Notes under the pieces: model-generated | What the model was told of the DNA's origin: nothing | The model's input: only the letters and a program-made list of their open reading frames with translations | The model's database searches: none | Program-made: the position numbers and the translations under genes | Assembly: GCF_042434745.1 (NCBI RefSeq) | Contig: NZ_JBHLSS010000136.1 | Length of the DNA stretch: 64,000 nt | Direction: 5' to 3' (one strand) | DNA from: Azotobacter paspali | GTDB lineage: Bacteria > Pseudomonadota > Gammaproteobacteria > Pseudomonadales > Pseudomonadaceae | Shown: in pieces, positions 1 to 7,840 of the stretch | How positions within the stretch are numbered: position 1 is the first letter of the stretch | Layout: every line of letters begins with the position of its first letter

Positions 1-76
1 GCTCGTCCTGATGCTCGAGCACCATACGAACCGCCCGCTGCCGGACTTCAGGGGAATACTTCGTTGCTGTATTCAT
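1..76 (-). pseudogene. IS3-family transposase OrfA, N-terminal part, cut by window edge
   Basis: Read on the minus strand from ATG at 76, the product starts MNTATKYSPEVRQRAVRMVL, the usual opening of the helix-turn-helix OrfA of one IS3 subgroup. It binds the IS ends and forms OrfAB by frameshifting. Only 25 codons lie in the window. A purine-rich stretch (GGATGGAGCC) just upstream could be its ribosome binding site. The element's terminus appears to be at about 131, where the sequence TGAACCGCCCCGGG begins. Whether the rest is intact cannot be seen. Confidence 0.7.
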
Positions 77-128
77 GGCTCCATCCTCTCAAGAGAAGAG
101 TTGGAGCCTCCAGGAAACCCGGGGCGGT

Positions 129-415
129 TCACAGGCCCATTTCACGGCGCAGGCGAGCGATACGGTCGCGCCCGGCAGCAAAGCCCATCGCAGCAAGTTC
201 TGGCTGTAAGCGGCGGATACCCTAGGTCTCCCGGTTTTTACCATGGGCTGCCCTGATAGCCACCCGTAACCGCTCATTCTCCCGGTCTCGCGCCGAGGGG
301 GCCCGCGCGTGCCAGTCGTGGAAGCCCGCGCGTGACACGCCCAGCACCCGACAAGCCACCCTTACTGGGAACAGGTGCCGATGCTCTTCTATCCACGCGT
401 ACCGGGCAGTGACTC
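129..415 (-). pseudogene. IS3-family transposase OrfB, truncated and nonsense-mutated
   Basis: Minus-strand reading after OrfA gives RYAWIEEHRHLFPVRVACRV, then LGVSRAGFHDW, the N-terminal helix-turn-helix of IS3 OrfB. An in-frame TAG at 224-222 replaces the Tyr expected in the ..ETYGIRR.. motif. Reading then continues GIRRLQPELAAMGF to RLRREMGL and stops at TGA 131-129. The whole DDE integrase core is missing. The stop coincides with the terminus of the second IS3 element, so a later insertion cut this gene. It is certainly non-functional. Confidence 0.75.
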
Positions 416-694
416 CCGAGCAAAGTACGCGGCTGCTTTTTTTACGATATCCCGCTCCGTGCGGGCATCGGCGAGCTCCTTGCGCAGACGAGCATTCTCC
501 GCCTCCCGCTCGGCAACGGTTCTCGCCCCTGGGGCTGGTTTCTCACTGCCTGCCATGGCAGCCGCCACCCAAGTGGCCAGCGTTCCCTTGGGAATGCCAA
601 GCCGGCTGACCGCCTCTTTACGGCTCAGCTCTTGCTCGAGGACCAGCTTTACCGCTTCGGCGCGGAACTCTCTGGGGTAACTGTTTCTGATCAT
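389..694 (-). CDS. IS3-family transposase OrfA (101 aa)
   Basis: This 101-residue protein starts MIRNSYPREFRAEAVKLVLE. It has the N-terminal helix-turn-helix of IS3 OrfA (SRKEAVSRLGIPKGTLATWV, residues about 24-43) and a Leu/Glu-rich coiled coil with the family signature ERDIVKKAAAYFA near the C terminus. It would bind the IS ends and, after a -1 frameshift, form OrfAB. The frame is open, but the partner OrfB downstream on the same strand is broken, so the element cannot move by itself. Confidence 0.85.
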   Translation of the reverse strand: MIRNSYPREFRAEAVKLVLEQELSRKEAVSRLGIPKGTLATWVAAAMAGSEKPAPGARTVAEREAENARLRKELADARTERDIVKKAAAYFARESLPGTRG

Positions 695-794
695 GTTTCA
701 CTCCCGATCACTGATGGTAGCAATCGAGACTGTCTGCCGAAATCAGGCTACCCCAGCCAGGAGGTATATCGCGCCTGCGATGCGCTCCAACAGA

Positions 795-1003
795 CCATCA
801 GCAGGTCTCTACCGGCAGGCCGGTATCAAGCAGGGCAGCTCGCACAGCGGGCGCCGCTCGCTGGCCGCGAGGGTGCTTGCCGCGACCGGGTGACGTAGAG
901 ACTGTGCAAACCATTCTCGGCCACCAGTCCCTTGACCGTTCCAAGCCGTATCTGACGAAACTATTAGACGAGCGTTTGAGGTTGCGCTTTGATGTTGAGC
1001 ATA
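795..1003 (+). pseudogene. Tyrosine recombinase/integrase C-terminal fragment, frameshifted
   Basis: Translation gives AGLYRQAGIKQGSSHSGRRS and LAARVLAATG, then after a one-base shift DVETVQTILGHQSLDRSKPYL. This is the catalytic tail of phage/plasmid-type tyrosine recombinases: the HxxR box (HSGRR), the LGHQS box, and a Tyr in KPYL in the nucleophile position. An extra G within 888-890 puts a TGA at 891-893. The N-terminal core-binding domain is absent. It is a relic of an integrase, consistent with an integrative element or plasmid having once occupied this spot. Confidence 0.6.
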
Positions 1004-1010
1004 TGCTTTG

Positions 1011-1043
1011 CATATGCAATGATTCGTTGCTATATTGCATATG
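1011..1043. promoter_or_regulatory. Perfect inverted repeat upstream of vapB, likely VapBC operator
   Basis: CATATGCAAT (1011-1020) and ATTGCATATG (1034-1043) form a perfect 10-base inverted repeat with a 13-base spacer. Further ATATG copies lie at about 1001 and 1048. The arms sit 24-57 bases before the vapB start. VapB/AbrB-type antitoxins autoregulate through such palindromes, with VapC as co-repressor. The operator role is inferred from position and symmetry. Confidence 0.6.
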
Positions 1044-1067
1044 TTAGACATATGTTGGAGGATTAAA

Positions 1068-1298
1068 ATGCGTACTGTCTCTATTTTTAAGAACGGCAAG
1101 AATCAGGCGATTCGACTACCGAATGACATGGCTTATGAAGGCATCGGTGAGCTGGAAATCATGCGCGAAGGTGACGTAATCACACTTCGCCCGGTACGGC
1201 CAACATGGCAGTCCCTGGCCGAGGTGCCAAAAGCCGATGCCGACTTTCTTCAAGAGCGCCCACCAGTTGTTGGTGATGAAGACAGGTTCAATCTGTGA
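1068..1298 (+). CDS. vapB: VapB-type antitoxin (AbrB/SpoVT fold)
   Basis: The 76-residue product starts MRTVSIFKNGKNQAIRLP, the swapped-hairpin AbrB DNA-binding motif of VapB antitoxins. The C-terminal tail (residues about 45-76) would wrap around the toxin. I chose ATG 1068 over an upstream in-frame ATG (1035) because GGAGG at 1057-1061 is correctly spaced and 1035 lies inside the operator palindrome. The stop overlaps the toxin start (GTGA), so the pair is translationally coupled. It neutralises VapC and represses the operon. The pair may stabilise the surrounding island; that is inferred. Confidence 0.88.
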   Translation: MRTVSIFKNGKNQAIRLPNDMAYEGIGELEIMREGDVITLRPVRPTWQSLAEVPKADADFLQERPPVVGDEDRFNL

Positions 1299-1705
1299 CG
1301 ACCTACATGCTTGATACCTGCATTTGCTCGTTCATCATGCGCGAACTCCCAGAGTCGGTGTTACAGCGGCTGGCGGCGGAGGTTGGCCAGAACAATCGAA
1401 TCGTTATTTCTGCCGTCACCTACGCCGAAATGCGTTTTGGCCAGATCGGTAAGAAAGCCTCAGCCAAGCATAAAACGCTGGTTGATGAATTCGTGAAGCG
1501 ACTAGACGCAGTGTTGCCATGGGATCAACGCGCTGTAGATGCGACCGTTGAAGTAATGCGAGCGCTGACCGAGGTTGGCACGCCAATCGGCCCCAATGAC
1601 ACTGCTATCGCAGGTCATGCGATAGCCTCCGGCTGTACGCTTGTGACAAACAATGTTCGTGAATTTGGCCGTGTACCTGGCCTAGTTTATGAGGACTGGG
1701 TTTAG
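1295..1705 (+). CDS. vapC: VapC-type PIN-domain ribonuclease toxin
   Basis: 136 residues, the usual VapC length. It starts at GTG 1295 and overlaps the vapB stop by four bases. The PIN-domain acidic residues are visible: Asp7 in YMLDTCICSFIM, Glu in TYAEMRFG, and the paired acids in PIGPNDTAIAGHA near the C terminus. VapC enzymes are Mg2+-dependent endoribonucleases, many cutting initiator tRNA or the rRNA sarcin-ricin loop. The target here cannot be told. Unlike its neighbours, the gene is open and appears functional, as expected for an addiction module that kills cells losing it. Confidence 0.88.
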   Translation: MTTYMLDTCICSFIMRELPESVLQRLAAEVGQNNRIVISAVTYAEMRFGQIGKKASAKHKTLVDEFVKRLDAVLPWDQRAVDATVEVMRALTEVGTPIGPNDTAIAGHAIASGCTLVTNNVREFGRVPGLVYEDWV

Positions 1706-1718
1706 GAGAAAAGCACGC

Positions 1719-2060
1719 ATGAAAACAATTACCGTACACGGCCCGCAGGGCGGAAGCGGGAAAACGACCCTGTAACTCTAGCGAGTTTGGGGTACGGTTA
1801 CGCCAGCCATGACCCTCTGAACCCTGTTCAGGGCGAGCCGAAAGGAGGCGTCTTGATCATCGACACTTCGCCTCAATGAAGCGAAGGGAACGCTCGCTCG
1901 GTAGCCGATGCTGATGTGCTGATCCTCCCTGTCAGCTCGGCAGCAGGTGCGTCCGTAATGCGGGGAGTCATCCCGGCAAAGCGCCTCGTCAAGGGCAAAC
2001 CATGGATTTGCAAAGAGATATCGGCCTCAATTGCCACGGAACTGCCGTTTTTGAGCAATC
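1719..2060 (+). pseudogene. ParA/MinD-like partition ATPase, degraded
   Basis: After an AGGAG site, ATG 1719 opens MKTITVHGPQGGSGKTTL, a deviant Walker A of the ParA family (GGSGKTT), and stops at TAA 1773-1775. Further downstream, in shifted frames, come GVLIIDTSP (Walker B-like) and ADADVLILPVSSAAGASVMR, both ParA-like. The segment between Walker A and Walker B is shorter than in intact ParA, implying a deletion as well as stops. ParA proteins segregate plasmids and some integrative elements. It lies directly behind vapBC, a typical plasmid maintenance arrangement. Confidence 0.55.
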
Positions 2061-2236
2061 GAGCGCTCGGCCAGGAAATGACGGGGGGACTAATTCACAT
2101 GGTATGGACCGCCTCCCCCCGGCAGCGGGCCGGCCGCAGCACCTCTGCATCGATAGAGGATCCTCGCTGCTCGGCATCGACGTGCCACAGTGAAGCGTGT
2201 GAGTAGCAAGCATCACTTGATGCCGGAGGATCCACC

Positions 2237-3249
2237 ATGAAACAGAGCGTGATCGGCATGGATATCGCCAAGAAGGTTTTCCAACTGCATACCGTCGATC
2301 GAAACTCCGGAAAAATCGAGCGCATCAAGCGGCGGCGCGATGAAGTCCTGGCGTTCCTCACCTAGCCTCAGCCCTGCCTGGTGGCGATTGAGGCGTGCGG
2401 CAGTGCCCACTGGTGGGCACGTCAGCTTCGCCAGCAGGGGCATGAGGTGCGACTGTCGGCCCCGCGCTCGGTTCGTCCGTTCGTGCCACGCAACAAGACC
2501 GATGCGGCTGATGCCCAGGCCATCTGGACCGCCGTTCAGCAGCCGGGCGCTTGCCTGGTCGCTATCAAGCAGGCTGATCAGCTGGCCATCCTCTCGCTGC
2601 ACCGTATCCGCGCCCAACTGCTGAAGTTTCGCATCACGCAGAGCAATGCGCTGCGCGGCCTGTTCTATGCGTTCGGGATTGTCTTGCCCAACTAGCCAAC
2701 GCTATGCCGGAAACCTTCGCCAAGGCGGAAAATCAGGTTCCTCCTGTACTTCTGGAGAGCCTGCGCGAGCAAGGGTCGCGAGTGCTCAGACTGGACGAGG
2801 AAATCCGGATGATCGAACGCCGCTTGAAACGCTAACTGCGCGAGAATCCCGACTGTCAAAACATTGCAGGAATCCCCGGCATCGGTTTATTGACCGCCAC
2901 TGCCGCCGTTGCCTCACTGGGCGACGCGACGACTTTTCGTTCCGGCCGTCAGTTCGCCGCCTGGCTAGGACTGGTTCCCCGGCAGACCGGTACCGGCGGT
3001 CGAGTTCGCCAACTGGGGTGGAGCAAGCGAGGCGACAGCTATCCGCGGATGTTGTTGATGCACGGGGCCCGCTCGATCCTCGCCAGAAGCCAGAAATCCG
3101 GGTAGCTTGAGCGCTTGCTGGCCAGGCGGCCTTACAACGTGGCGGTTGCCGCACTGGCCAATAAACTGGCCCGAACCCTGTGGGCCATGCTGGCCAAGGG
3201 CTCTCCATACCGGGCGGAACGCTTTAGCGCATGTCCCGCGGAGCATTGA
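2237..3249 (+). pseudogene. IS110-family transposase, multiple stops and a frameshift
   Basis: Translation from ATG 2237 gives MKQSVIGMDIAKKVFQLHTV (first Asp of the DEDD RuvC-like domain), then VAIEACGSAHWWARQL, then VPRNKTDAADAQAIW. After further breaks come IPGIGLLTATAAVASLGDA, FAAWLGLVPRQTGTGGRVRQ and LGWSKRGDSYPRMLLMHGAR, the C-terminal Transposase_20 region with its reactive Ser area. In-frame stops occur near 2363, 2693, 2833 and 3103, and the frame shifts between about 2700 and 2890. It is a dead copy of an IS110-type element. These elements lack terminal inverted repeats, so I could not fix its ends. Confidence 0.85.
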
Positions 3250-3568
3250 AAACAGTAACCAACAGGCTTCACAAGGAGCGCGAGCGGTAAGCATGTGATG
3301 GCGGAACAGCTCAGACCGTGACGAGGTAAACCTGGTAAGGAATATGAGCCATGGGCGCTGCCCTCAGCTCGATTTTCAGATGAGGGCCTCGTCGGCGGAT
3401 TCCATCAGGGCCAGCAGGTTTTTCGGCCTGCGCACATAGGTCGGATATAAGACTGCTCCTACCTGAATGCCAGCTGGCCTACCTCTTGAGTTCCGGGAGG
3501 CGTCCATATAAGACCATCCTTATATCCGCCAGTACGGCTATGGCCTGTCAGGATGAAAACATCCTAGC
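3250..3568. other. Non-coding spacer between IS110 and IS481 remnants
   Basis: No convincing gene is present. The first part probably holds the right flank of the IS110 element. The only structure I see is the inverted repeat listed separately at 3442-3528. Confidence 0.5.
3442..3528. repeat. 10-base perfect inverted repeat with internal direct repeat
   Basis: CGGATATAAG (3442-3451) is mirrored by CTTATATCCG (3519-3528). A direct copy of ATATAAGAC occurs at 3445-3453 and 3506-3514. The 87-base segment could be a miniature element remnant or the 3' flank of the IS110 copy. Origin unknown. Confidence 0.45.
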
Positions 3569-4583
3569 TGTTTTGTCCCACAGGGTGATGGCATGATTAC
3601 TGTTGTCCGCCACAAGGAATCGTTATGGGACAAATACTTCATGGCAGCACCACGACCACTCACGCCATCCGAACGGCAATACAGCGATCGAGAGCTTCGA
3701 TCCAAGCGTTGAGCAAACACTGTGGCGTGAACCCGAAGACAGTGATGAAGTGGAAAAAGCGAGACTTCGTCGAAAATGCCCCCATGGGACCGAAGGAGAT
3801 GTGCTCGACGGTGCTTTCAAAGGAAGAAGAAGCACTGATCGTTGCCTTCCGCAGACACACGCTGCTGTCGCTGGATGATTGCCTTTACACGCTCCAGGCG
3901 ACGATCCCATATCTGGATCGCTCCACTCTGCATCGGCTGTTCCAGCGTCAAGGCATCAGCCGCCTGCCCGACGTCGAGAGGGCCAAGCCACGCAAGAAGT
4001 TCAAGACTTATCCGATTGGCTATTTCCATATTGACATCGCCAGAGTATGGACTGAAGAAGGCAAGCTTCACATGTTCATTACCACCGATCGGGTGAGCAG
4101 ATTCGCCTATGCCCAATTGCATAAGCACGCCACTAGAGGCATCGCGGCCGACCTCCTACGCAAGCTGATTGAGATCGTCCCCTATAAAATCCATACCGTC
4201 CTCACCGACAACGAACGCATTTTACTGTACCCGGAGGCCGCAGCTGGCACATCCCGGAGATCAAAGGGATGCTTGAGCACAAGGAGATCTTCCGAGATCA
4301 CGCTTTCGATCTGGCCTGTGCGCAAAAATCGCCTCACAAAACCCAACTATCCTTGGACTAACGGCCATGAACCGTACGATCAAGGAGGCCACTGTTCGCC
4401 GCTATTGCTACGACAGCCACGAAAGGCAGGACCATCTCGCCACCTTTTTCGATGCGTACAACTACGCTAAGCATCTCAAGAGCCTGAACGGACTCACGCC
4501 CTTTGAGCATATCTGCAAAGCCTGGGCTGAGCTGCCACAAGGGTTCAGGGTAAGCCCGATCCACTCCCTGGCGGGACCGAACA
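3569..4583 (+). mobile_element. IS481-family insertion sequence, full length but inactivated
   Basis: The element is bounded by imperfect 23-base terminal inverted repeats: left 3569-3591, beginning TGTTTTGTCCC, and right 4561-4583, which on the opposite strand begins TGTTCGGTCCC. About two thirds of positions match, and the ends read TGT...ACA as usual for IS481. Total length is 1015 bases, typical of the family. I found no obvious target-site duplication: the left flank ends ATCCTAGC and the right flank begins TTAGGAAT. Its transposase is frameshifted. Its right end lies 15 bases before the start codon of the first PKS gene. Confidence 0.8.
3625..4583 (+). pseudogene. IS481-family transposase, frameshifted
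   Basis: ATG 3625 opens MGQILHGSTTTTHAIRTAIQ, a helix-turn-helix N terminus of the IS481 type. It continues through GPKEMCSTVLSKEEEALIVA to the DDE catalytic core (IGYFHIDIARVWTEEGKLHM, then VLTDN). The frame is lost after about 4205. The C-terminal end reappears in another frame as MNRTIKEATVRRYCYDSHER, then LNGLTPFEHICKAW. This last frame runs through the IS end into the PKS start region and stops at 4618, so it is an artefact of fusion. The enzyme is not functional. Confidence 0.85.
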
Positions 4584-4585
4584 TT

Positions 4586-4601
4586 AGGAATGTAATTCGT
4601 G
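4586..4601 (+). promoter_or_regulatory. Ribosome binding site and GTG start of the first PKS gene
   Basis: AGGAA at 4586-4590 lies 8 bases before GTG 4599. An in-frame TAA at 4593-4595 rules out a longer frame. The site starts two bases outside the IS481 right end, so any native promoter farther upstream has been separated from the gene by the insertion. Confidence 0.6.
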
Positions 4602-7600
4602 AATATACAAGAAAGTAAGATCATTTCCGGTTGGAACGATACCTACAGGAAGTACCCGCTAGATAAGTGTTTGCAGCAATTGATCGAAGAGCAGGTCGAA
4701 CGCAGCCCGGAAGCGGTGGCGGTTCGTTTTGAAGATCAGGTCTTGAGTTATTGCGAATTAAACCGCCGGGCCAATCGGCTGGCCCATTACCTGCGCGAAC
4801 TGGGAATCGGCCCCGACAGTCTGGTGGGCGTGCAGATAGAGCGCTCGGTAGAGCTGATAATCGCCCTGCTGGCGATCATTAAGGCCGGTGGTGCATACCT
4901 GCCGCTGGATCCCGGCTACCCCGAGGAGCGGTTGGCTCTGATTATCGAGGACGCTGCGGTGACAGTAATGCTGACGCAACAGCGTTTTCGCAAGCGGCTA
5001 GCGGTATATGACGGCGAAGTGCTTTGCCTAGATGATCCTGGGCAGGAAGCGCTAGCCAGCAGTGATGATAACCCTGCACCAATCAATGGCCCCGATGATC
5101 TTGCCTACATTATCTACACTTCGGGCTCTACCGGTCGTCCCAAAGGCTGCATGCTGCCGCATAAGGCGATCTGTAACCGTCTGCTGTGGATGCAGCGCCA
5201 TTACGATATTGGCCCGGTTGATAGGATCTTACAGAAAACACCCTTTACCTTCGATGTCTCGGTCTGGGAGCTGTTCCTGCCATTGCTTAGTGGCGCCTGT
5301 TTGGTGATGGCCAGGCCGGAAGGCCATAAGGACGCCCATTACCTGGTGGAGATCATCAAAGCGGAGCGGATCACCATCTGCCACTTTGTGCCTTCAATGC
5401 TGCACTTCTTCCTCAAGCACTCGGCGGTCTCGGAATGCCTGTCATTACAGAAGGTGTTTGTCAGCGGCGAGGCGCTGACCCACAACCTGCTGCTCCAGTT
5501 CCGCCAACTGCTGACCGCTGAGTTGCATAACCTATATGGCCCGACCGAGGCGGCGGTGGACGTCACTTACTGGCTCTGCGAGCCGCGGGAAGACCAACTG
5601 GTACCGGTCGGTCGGCCTATCGACAATATTCAGATTCACATTTTGGATACCGAGGCAAAGCCGGTAGCGATCGGTGACACCGGCGAGTTGTGCATCGGCG
5701 GTATCGGCCTGGCCAGGGGCTATCTCAACCGTCCTGAGCTGACTGCTGAAAAATTTATCCGCGATCCCTTCTCTGGCAAAGCCGACGCCAGACTATATCG
5801 CACGGGTGACAAGGCGCGTTTCCTCAGTAATGGCGAGATTGAGCTGCTTGGCCGTTTTGACTCGCAGGTCAAGCTGCGGGGTTTCCGCATCGAGCTTGGT
5901 GAGATCGAAAATGTCCTCAAGAGCCATCCGGCAATCGATGAGGCGGTGGTGTTAGTCAAGGACCCCAGTTCGGAAGATCCCAAATTAGTGGCCTTTGTGG
6001 TGGCTGAGGGGCTGGATAAAAAAGCGGTGCGGGATTTTGTCAAATCTCGCCTACCGGAATATATGACACCGAGTCTGGTGAACTTTATTAACCAGATACC
6101 CGTGACCGCCCACGGCAAAGCGGACCGCAAGGCGCTGCTCACTAGTGACGTAGAGGCGACGGCCCAACCGCGCAGGCAAGCGATGAGCCCCCAGGCACTG
6201 ACCGCTTGGTTGCAGCAGTATTTTATCGAGGCGCTCGGGGTCGACGAACTAGCGGTTGACGACGACCTTTTTGATCAGGGCGCGACCTCCTTTACATTGG
6301 TGCAAGCGGTCCACAGTATCCAGCAGCACCATCAGGTGGTGCTGCCGGTAGATGTGTTCCTTGAGCAACCAACCATCGCCGCGGTCACCGCCTATATCCT
6401 CGACACCAAAGGCATAATGCCCAGCGAGGAGGAGTCCCTGAACGCTACGCCGGTTCGCCAACAAGCGGTAAACGATCCGATCCCATTAGAAAGGGTTAGC
6501 TTTGATCCTCGGGCATACTGGCGACCGGACGGCGGCTCGCCTGCAAATCTCGAACGGCTTGGACGCCTGCTCTCGTTGCTGCGGGAGGAGCCGCTAGATA
6601 GCCAGGGCAAGTACCTCTACTCCTCGGCCGGCGGCCTCAACGCTATCCAATGTTACCTCTATGTAGCTGAAGGGCGGATCAACGGCCTGGCCGGTGGTGT
6701 CTACTATTACCTGCCGCGGCTAAACCGCCTGCTGCCGGTTAGTGTACCGGCCAAACTGGATCCGCAGGTTCTACGGCCGGGGCAGCGCGCACAACTGGCC
6801 GAGGCTGGCTTTGCATTATTCCTGATCGCCGAAAATGACGCCATTGCGCCGATCTACAAGAACGCTACTCCATCCTTACTGGTGCTAGAGGCAGGTTATA
6901 TTGAACAGCTATTGCTGTCCCGCCAAGGCGACTTCGACATAGCGTTGACCCCAGCCTACGGCGTTGACTTTGCGGCGATTGCCGAACTATTCAAGTTACA
7001 GCCGAGTCACCGTTTCCTGCATTGTCTGCTCGAAGGCGTTGTGCCGACGGCCCTGGCTGTGGATGGCAAGGAGCTGAATGGTCACTGGCGCCAGTCTGGC
7101 CCCCTGTTTGCCGATTTCCTGAAAGAAAAAAATAATGGTTTTGCTTTACCGAGCAGGGAGGAACTGGCGCAACTGCATCAAGAACAGCGTCAGATCCGCT
7201 GTGATCTGCCGGAGCAGGGCGACGGAGTAATTAAACTGTCCGCCGCGCCGATCAGCGCCAACGCGCTGCGGCTGCGTGCCGCCAAGCGTCAATACTGCGA
7301 CAGGCCGCTGAGTTTTAGTCAGTTGAGCCAACTGTTGAGCCTGTTGCGGGCCGATCAGGGCAATGGGCGGTTGTACAACACCGATCCTGGGTTAGCGCTG
7401 AAGATCTACCTGCACCTCGCTGAACAAAGCGTACAGCAAGGCTGCCAGGGACAATATCTGCCCCGAGGGATATACCACTATCATAGCGGCAGCCATACCT
7501 TAAGGCGAATCAGCGAAGGCGATCTTGCGGCGATCAACAACTGCTACACTCCGTTCAACCGTAAACACGCCCACCAGGCGCGACTGCGAATTTTTATAAT

Positions 7601-7840
7601 TGCCGGCTGCTCCCCGGCTTACGGTGATGAAAGCCGTTATTTCAATTTGCTCCAAGCGGGAAGAATCGGCCAACTGCTGCTGGAAAAGCAGAGCGAGTTC
7701 GGGATAGGCCTGTGCCCCATCGGATCGATGTATTTCGACAAGATCCGCGACGCTTTTGATCTGGATGAGGGCGACGAGCTGGTGCATAGCTTTGTCGGTG
7801 GCGCAGTGACGCAATCACTGCCCGCCGGCTGGCCGCGGCT
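4599..7840 (+). other. Loading module: A(Ser)-PCP-SagB-SagB
   Basis: The A domain has the ATP-binding core (YTSGSTGRPKG near residue 173). Its ten specificity positions read D219 V220 W223 H262 F287 S289 L312 V320 D321 K507, an established serine code (DVWHFSLVDK). The PCP carries GATS with Ser564. Two SagB/nitroreductase-fold domains follow. The second retains a basic N-terminal motif (RAAKRQYCDRPLSF) like the RRSxRxF of SagB proteins; the first lacks it. Because nitroreductase-fold enzymes work as FMN dimers with sites at the interface, the pair may form an internal dimer acting on seryl-PCP. The reaction is unknown. Confidence 0.8.

Noticed and set aside
1035..1067. Upstream ATG for vapB
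   Set aside because: It lies in the operator palindrome and lacks a ribosome binding site. GGAGG precedes ATG 1068.
3556..4596. Target-site duplication around IS481
   Set aside because: The flanks (ATCCTAGC and TTAGGAAT) are not direct repeats, so none is claimed.
4367..4618. Separate 83-residue gene overlapping the PKS start
   Set aside because: It is the C-terminal end of the frameshifted IS481 transposase running past the IS boundary.
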